DNA of 34,082 nucleotides, taken from the NCBI GenBank assembly GCA_036501425.1, contig DASYAI010000029.1, forward strand, positions 1-34,082, given 5' to 3'. Source of the stretch: DATKRB01 sp036501425 (GTDB lineage Bacteria > Actinomycetota > Acidimicrobiia > Acidimicrobiales > RAAP-2). Of this stretch, positions 30,989 to 34,082 are shown piece by piece. The notes beneath the pieces are model-generated. The model was not told the origin of the DNA. It saw only the letters and a program-made list of their open reading frames with translations, and searched no databases. The number at the start of each line of letters is the position of its first letter. Positions within the stretch are counted from its first letter, which is position 1. The position numbers and the translations under genes were made by a program.

Positions 30989-31939
30989 ATGGCTCACTAT
31001 GGCTACTTCTTGTCCTCGGAGGAACTGAGCCCCGGCGCGATGGTGGAGGCAGCTCGTTACGCGGAGACGGTCGGCATCGACTCGTTGTTCGTGTCGGACC
31101 ACTTCCACCCCTGGCTCGAGTCCCAGGGCCAGAGCCCCTTCGTGTGGTCGGTCCTCGGCGCGATCGCCGCGTCCACCTCCCAGCGGCTGATGACCGGGGT
31201 GACCTGCCCCACCGTGCGCATCCACCCGGCGATCGTCGCCCAGGCCGCGGCGACCACCCAGCTGCTCGCGGCCGGCCGCTTCCGTCTCGGGGCCGGCAGC
31301 GGCGAGAACCTCAACGAGCACATCCTGGGCACCCGCTGGCCGCCGGCCGAGACCCGGCTCGAGATGCTCGACGAGGCCATCGGGGTCATCCGGCGCCTCT
31401 TCGGGGGCGGGTACGTGACCCATCACGGCCCCCACTACACGGTGGAGAACGCCCGGATCTTCTCGCTGCCCGACGTGGCACCGCCGATCCTGGTGTCGGG
31501 GTTCGGTCCCGACGCCACGGCCCTGGCGGCCCGCATCGGCGACGGTTACGTGAACACGTCGCCGGACGCAGAGCTGCTCGCGCAGTACCGTCGGGCCGGC
31601 GGGACCGGGCCGACGGTCGCCTCACTGAAGGTCTGCTGGGGGCCCGACGAGGCATCGGCGCGCAAGCTGGCGCACGACCGCTGGAAGTCCACCGGGCTGC
31701 CCGGCCAGCTGAGCCAGGAGCTGGCGATGCCGGCGCACTTCGAGGCCGGGTCCCAGCTGGTGACCGAGGACATGGTCGCCGAGACCATCCCGTGCGGCCC
31801 GGATCCCGAGCGCCACCTCGACGCCATCCGGCCCTACGTCGACGCCGGCTACGACGAGATCTTCGTGGCCCAGGTGGGCGAGGACCAACGCGGCTTCCTC
31901 GACTTCTGGCACCGCCAACTGCGTCCCCTCCTCCCCTGA
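30989..31939 (+). CDS. F420-dependent luciferase-like oxidoreductase (FGD-related)
   Basis: TIM-barrel flavin/F420 oxidoreductase of 316 residues. It opens HYGYFLSSEELSPGAMVEAA, then GIDSLFVSDHFHPWLESQGQ, the pattern of the F420 G6PD-like subgroup. It continues LMTGVTCPTVRIHPAIVAQA, RFRLGAGSGENLNEHILGTR, RLEMLDEAIGVIRRLFGGG and ILVSGFGPDATALAARIGDG. The substrate cannot be fixed: FGD proper uses glucose-6-phosphate, but many relatives do not. ATG 30989 is the natural start but has no clear ribosome site. A hairpin right after the stop closes the unit. Confidence 0.92.
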   Translation: MAHYGYFLSSEELSPGAMVEAARYAETVGIDSLFVSDHFHPWLESQGQSPFVWSVLGAIAASTSQRLMTGVTCPTVRIHPAIVAQAAATTQLLAAGRFRLGAGSGENLNEHILGTRWPPAETRLEMLDEAIGVIRRLFGGGYVTHHGPHYTVENARIFSLPDVAPPILVSGFGPDATALAARIGDGYVNTSPDAELLAQYRRAGGTGPTVASLKVCWGPDEASARKLAHDRWKSTGLPGQLSQELAMPAHFEAGSQLVTEDMVAETIPCGPDPERHLDAIRPYVDAGYDEIFVAQVGEDQRGFLDFWHRQLRPLLP

Positions 31940-31940
31940 G

Positions 31941-31962
31941 GTCCGCCGCGTCACCGGCGGAC
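31941..31962 (+). terminator. Hairpin after the F420-type gene
   Basis: GTCCGCCG (31941-31948) and CGGCGGAC (31955-31962) pair perfectly around six bases, starting one base after the stop codon; TT follows. A likely intrinsic terminator that separates this gene from the Anbu gene. Confidence 0.6.
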
Positions 31963-32030
31963 TTGGGGCCTGCGCCGTCGAGGCAGTTCGTCGTGGAGGG
32001 GGCGGCGGCGGCCACCCGTACGATCAGCCG

Positions 32031-32780
32031 ATGACCTACTGCCTGGCGATGCGGCTCGACGAGGGCTTGTTGTTCCTGGCCGACACCCGTACCAACGCCG
32101 GGGTGGACAACGTCAGTACGTTCCGGAAGCTGCACGTGATCCGGCCGAGTGCCGACCGGTGCTTCGTCCTGCAGGCGGCGGGCAGCCTCGCTACCACCCA
32201 AGAGGTGCTCGACCGGATTCATCGGGATCTGCACGGCGACCCCGGATCGCCAACCCTGGCCACGGTCGGCCACCTGTTCGAGGCGGCGCTCTATGTGGGC
32301 CGGCTCGGTGCCGCGGTCGCGGACGCACACCACGAGCGGCTCGAGGCGGTCGGCGCGGACGCCACCTGTTCGTTCATCCTGGGCGGCCAGATCGCCGGCG
32401 AAGCGGCCGACCTGCTGCAGATCTACCCCGAGGGCAACTACATCCGGGCCTCCGACGACATGCCCTTCCTCCAGATCGGAGAAACCAAATACGGAAAGCT
32501 CGTGCTCGAGCTGGCGGTGGCGGCGCACGTCGATCTCGACCAGGCGGTGAGGGTGGCGCTCTCGTCGATGATGAGCACCGCCCGTGCCAACGTCTCAGTC
32601 GGGCCCCCCTATGACCTCGGCCTCTACCGGAGCGGCTCCTACGACGTCCACGAACGACGGATCGAGGCCGACGCGCCGTTCCTACGGGCTGCCAGCGAGG
32701 CCTGGGAGCGCCACCTCCTCGCGGCGGTCGGCGAGCTTCCCCGGATGGATCTGGGCGCTCCGCGCTTCGAATCGGGCTAG
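32031..32780 (+). CDS. Anbu-type proteasome-like peptidase
   Basis: 249 residues, the usual Anbu length. It opens MTYCLAMRLDEGLLFLADTR then TNAGVDNVSTFRKLHVI, a diagnostic Anbu start in which Thr2 becomes the N-terminal nucleophile once Met is removed. Further Ntn-hydrolase landmarks are FVLQAAGSLATTQEVLDRI, SFILGGQIAGE, LLQIYPEGNYIRASDDMPFL and GETKYGKLVLE. Anbu assembles into open helical rings; its substrate is unsettled. Anbu genes usually sit with an alpha-E protein, an ATP-grasp and a transglutaminase-like protein; none is within the window on either side, so this copy looks orphaned. It is not the 20S proteasome beta subunit, which has a different propeptide and start. Confidence 0.93.
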   Translation: MTYCLAMRLDEGLLFLADTRTNAGVDNVSTFRKLHVIRPSADRCFVLQAAGSLATTQEVLDRIHRDLHGDPGSPTLATVGHLFEAALYVGRLGAAVADAHHERLEAVGADATCSFILGGQIAGEAADLLQIYPEGNYIRASDDMPFLQIGETKYGKLVLELAVAAHVDLDQAVRVALSSMMSTARANVSVGPPYDLGLYRSGSYDVHERRIEADAPFLRAASEAWERHLLAAVGELPRMDLGAPRFESG

Positions 32781-32789
32781 GGCGGGTAC

Positions 32790-33176
32790 ATGGGCCCCAT
32801 GGAGCCCGCCGACCCCGCCGACCCCGCAACGCCTCCTCGCCCCGAGGAGACGCCACCTATGCCCGCCGCGGCGCCCGAACCGGCCGCCCGTCGCCGGCGC
32901 GGCGTGTTCGCCACCCGCACCTCGGCGTCGTGGGCCTTCTTGGCGGTCGGGGTGATCGGCCTGGTCGTCGTGGTCGTCTTCATCCTGGAGAACCTGCACT
33001 CAACCAATGCGGTGTTCTTCGGAGCCCACTGGCGTATCCCGCTGGGGATCGACCTCCTGCTCGCCGCCCTGTTGGGGGCGGCGGTGACCCTGATCGTGGG
33101 CGCTGCCCGCATCCTCCAGCTCCGGCTCCTCGCTTCCCGTCGGACGCGCCACCGCCCCCCCGAAGGGGGGCGGTGA
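32790..33176 (+). CDS. LapA-domain (DUF1049) membrane protein
   Basis: 128 residues. A Pro/Ala-rich cytoplasmic start of about 45 residues is followed by two TM segments (WAFLAVGVIGLVVVVVFILE and GIDLLLAALLGAAVTLIVGA) with the family motif FILENLHSTNAVFFGAHWRI between them. The basic tail ends RHRPPEGGR. AGGGCGGG precedes ATG 32790, nine bases after the Anbu stop, so the two are likely cotranscribed. LapA-type proteins act in envelope assembly in some bacteria; here the role is open. The last codons lie inside a terminator hairpin. Confidence 0.88.
   Translation: MGPMEPADPADPATPPRPEETPPMPAAAPEPAARRRRGVFATRTSASWAFLAVGVIGLVVVVVFILENLHSTNAVFFGAHWRIPLGIDLLLAALLGAAVTLIVGAARILQLRLLASRRTRHRPPEGGR
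33150..33175 (+). terminator. Terminator overlapping the LapA-like stop codon
   Basis: Eleven-bp perfect stem, CACCGCCCCCC (33150-33160) with GGGGGGCGGTG (33165-33175), loop CGAA. The descending arm encodes the last residues and reaches into the stop codon. It lies between convergent genes and is very stable. Confidence 0.7.
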
Positions 33177-33195
33177 GCACGTAGAGAACGGATGC

Positions 33196-33363
33196 CTACA
33201 GGGCGTCCTTCACCTTCTCGCCTGCCTGCTTGAGGTTGCCGGCCACCTCGTCGGCACGCCCCTCTGCTTGCATTGAGCGGTCGTTGGTCGCCTTTCCGGC
33301 CTTCTCCTTGACGGCCCCCTCGGCGACCTGTGCCTTGTCCTTCGCCTTGTCTGCCATGCCCAT
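33196..33363 (-). CDS. CsbD-family stress protein
   Basis: 55 residues, Lys/Ala/Glu/Asp-rich and soluble. It runs MGMADKAKDKAQVAEGAVKE, then KAGKATNDRSMQAEGRADEV and ends LKQAGEKVKDAL, matching CsbD-like proteins, which are made in general stress; their biochemical function is unknown. AGGAG lies six bases before ATG 33363 (ATG 33357 is also possible). The ribosome site can pair with CTCTC just upstream. In other bacteria CsbD genes are under sigma-B-type control, which would fit the partner-switching regulators in this window. That link is inference. Confidence 0.9.
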   Translation of the reverse strand: MGMADKAKDKAQVAEGAVKEKAGKATNDRSMQAEGRADEVAGNLKQAGEKVKDAL

Positions 33364-33387
33364 GGTTGTCTCCTCTCAAGAGAGAGC

Positions 33388-33419
33388 CACTGTCAGATTG
33401 CTGGGCAATCGGAACAGTG
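33388..33419 (-). promoter_or_regulatory. Interrupted hairpin upstream of csbD
   Basis: Outer arms CACTGT (33388-33393) and ACAGTG (33414-33419) enclose inner arms GATTGC (33396-33401) and GCAATC (33405-33410). It lies between the hydrophobic protein gene and the CsbD gene, both minus. It may terminate the first transcript or act as a leader structure or operator for the second. Confidence 0.45.
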
Positions 33420-33427
33420 CTGCTCGC

Positions 33428-33592
33428 CTACCAGCGGTAGAACCGATGCCGACCGGCGCTTGCCCCACGCCCGAACGCCAGGCCGATCAACCAGAACACC
33501 AAAAAGACCACTGCCACGATCCACAACAGGTGGACCGCGAAACCCAACCCGAAGAACAGCAGCACCAATAACAATGCCAATGCAATGATCAT
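33428..33592 (-). CDS. Small hydrophobic membrane protein (DUF5670-like)
   Basis: 54 residues, MIIALALLLVLLFFGLGFAV then HLLWIVAVVFLVFWLIGLAF, giving two packed TM helices and a short basic tail GRGASAGRHRFYRW. GAGGGG lies eight bases before ATG 33592; a longer frame to 33622 adds ten polar residues and covers that site, so it is less likely. The pattern resembles small stress-linked membrane proteins often found beside CsbD genes. Function unknown. Confidence 0.75.
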   Translation of the reverse strand: MIIALALLLVLLFFGLGFAVHLLWIVAVVFLVFWLIGLAFGRGASAGRHRFYRW

Positions 33593-33676
33593 CTGGATGT
33601 CCCCTCTTTCTCGCTCACCCAATTGATGCCCGGGGGACCCGTTCTCAAACTGGCCGGCGGTGCCGGACCGGAGCGA

Positions 33677-34081
33677 TCAGAGTTCGTTGCAGGCGACCAC
33701 GCCGCTGGCCTCGAAACCGGCGATCGCGGCGTCGTCGTAGTCGAGCCAGCGCAGCACCTCGCGGGTGTGCTGCCCCACCAAGGGCGAGGACCGCTCGACC
33801 CGGCCCGGCGTATCCGAGAACGTCATGAGGTTGCCGACCTGATGCACCTGACCGTAGAACGGATGCTCGAGCTGGGCGACGAGGCCGAGCCGGAGGAGCT
33901 CCTCGTCGAAGAGCACCGACTCCCCGTCGAGGGTCTCGACCGGGATCTCGCACGGCACGCCGGCGTCGTCGAGGCGCCGACGCCACTGCACCGCGGTACT
34001 GGTGGCGAAGATCGGGGCGAGCAGCGCCTCGAGCTGCGCCCGGTGGTGTTGCCGGGCCTCGGGAGTGGCGAAGCGCTCGTC
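33677..34081 (-). CDS. CaiB/BaiF (family III) CoA-transferase, N-terminal part outside window
   Basis: C-terminal 134 residues of a family III CoA-transferase, an enzyme that moves CoA between carboxylic acids. The frame is open to the window edge. Typical C-terminal segments are HHRAQLEALLAPIFATSTAV, WRRRLDDAGVPCEIPVETLD, VAQLEHPFYGQVHQVGNLMT, SSPLVGQHTREVLRWLDYDD and the ending GVVACNEL. The catalytic Asp lies in the missing N-terminal part. The substrate is unknown. Confidence 0.9.
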   Translation of the reverse strand, partial: DERFATPEARQHHRAQLEALLAPIFATSTAVQWRRRLDDAGVPCEIPVETLDGESVLFDEELLRLGLVAQLEHPFYGQVHQVGNLMTFSDTPGRVERSSPLVGQHTREVLRWLDYDDAAIAGFEASGVVACNEL

Positions 34082-34082
34082 G

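Noticed and set aside
30806..31435. Minus-strand ORF over the F420-type gene
   Set aside because: Shadow of a well-recognised plus-strand protein.
32031..32780. 20S proteasome beta subunit
   Set aside because: The start and conserved segments are those of Anbu, and there is no propeptide or alpha subunit gene.
1..34082. tRNA, rRNA, insertion sequence or prophage
   Set aside because: No transposase, integrase, terminal repeats or structural RNA pattern seen by eye; weak tRNA-like folds cannot be excluded without a scan.

Overview
The window is GC-rich DNA with strong G/C at third codon positions, many GTG starts and a few TTG starts. Its gene content is typical of an actinobacterium: F420-type flavin oxidoreductase, UdgX, SpoIIE/RsbW/STAS regulators and LigD-type repair enzymes. 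A lineage such as Acidimicrobiia would fit, but this is inference and no rRNA or other marker is present. I see no tRNA, rRNA, CRISPR array, insertion sequence or phage gene.

Layout. (1) 1-3341 (+): end of a carbohydrate-type ABC transporter operon with an ATPase, a permease broken by a one-base frameshift, and a secreted binding protein of the amino-acid (LivJ-like) type. (2) 3621-6047 (+): CHASE-GGDEF-EAL cyclic-di-GMP enzyme, followed by a GC-rich terminator hairpin. (3) 6256-7348: divergent RsbW-like kinase and STAS antagonist. (4) 7367-9202: stand-alone LigD-type ATP-dependent DNA ligase and a divergent DJ-1/PfpI protein with a 15-bp repeat in its leader. (5) 9211-12249 (-): desaturase, TetR regulator and drug exporter. 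(6) 12421-14402 (+): translationally coupled peptidase C26 and GCS2-type glutamate ligase, with a large hairpin and an in-frame amber codon at the front. (7) 14475-23399: two paralogous FtsX-like permeases without ATPases, each with a tandem-repeat array upstream. Between and beside them lie a SpoIIE phosphatase, an Hsp20 gene under a CIRCE element, and a STAS protein whose phosphorylation site is replaced by Asp. (8) 23497-25334 (+): a small ORF and a LigD phosphoesterase-polymerase protein without a ligase domain. (9) 30722-25371 (-): a tightly packed, often overlapping run of small proteins, UdgX, DUF72, CYTH-CHAD, a His-rich protein and a HAD phosphatase. (10) 30989-33592: F420-type oxidoreductase, Anbu proteasome-like peptidase, LapA-like membrane protein, CsbD and a small hydrophobic protein. 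(11) End: C-terminal part of a CaiB/BaiF CoA-transferase.

Themes. Stress response and genome maintenance dominate: partner-switching regulators, Hsp20/CIRCE, CsbD, UdgX, a split LigD, and a CHAD protein that may bind polyphosphate next to a metal-binding His-rich protein. The least ordinary signals are the TCAGG x16 array that supplies the stop codon of a STAS gene, the tandem repeats ahead of both FtsX paralogs, the amber-interrupted start of the C26-GCS2 operon, the long UdgX-to-HAD gene run, and an Anbu gene without its usual partners.
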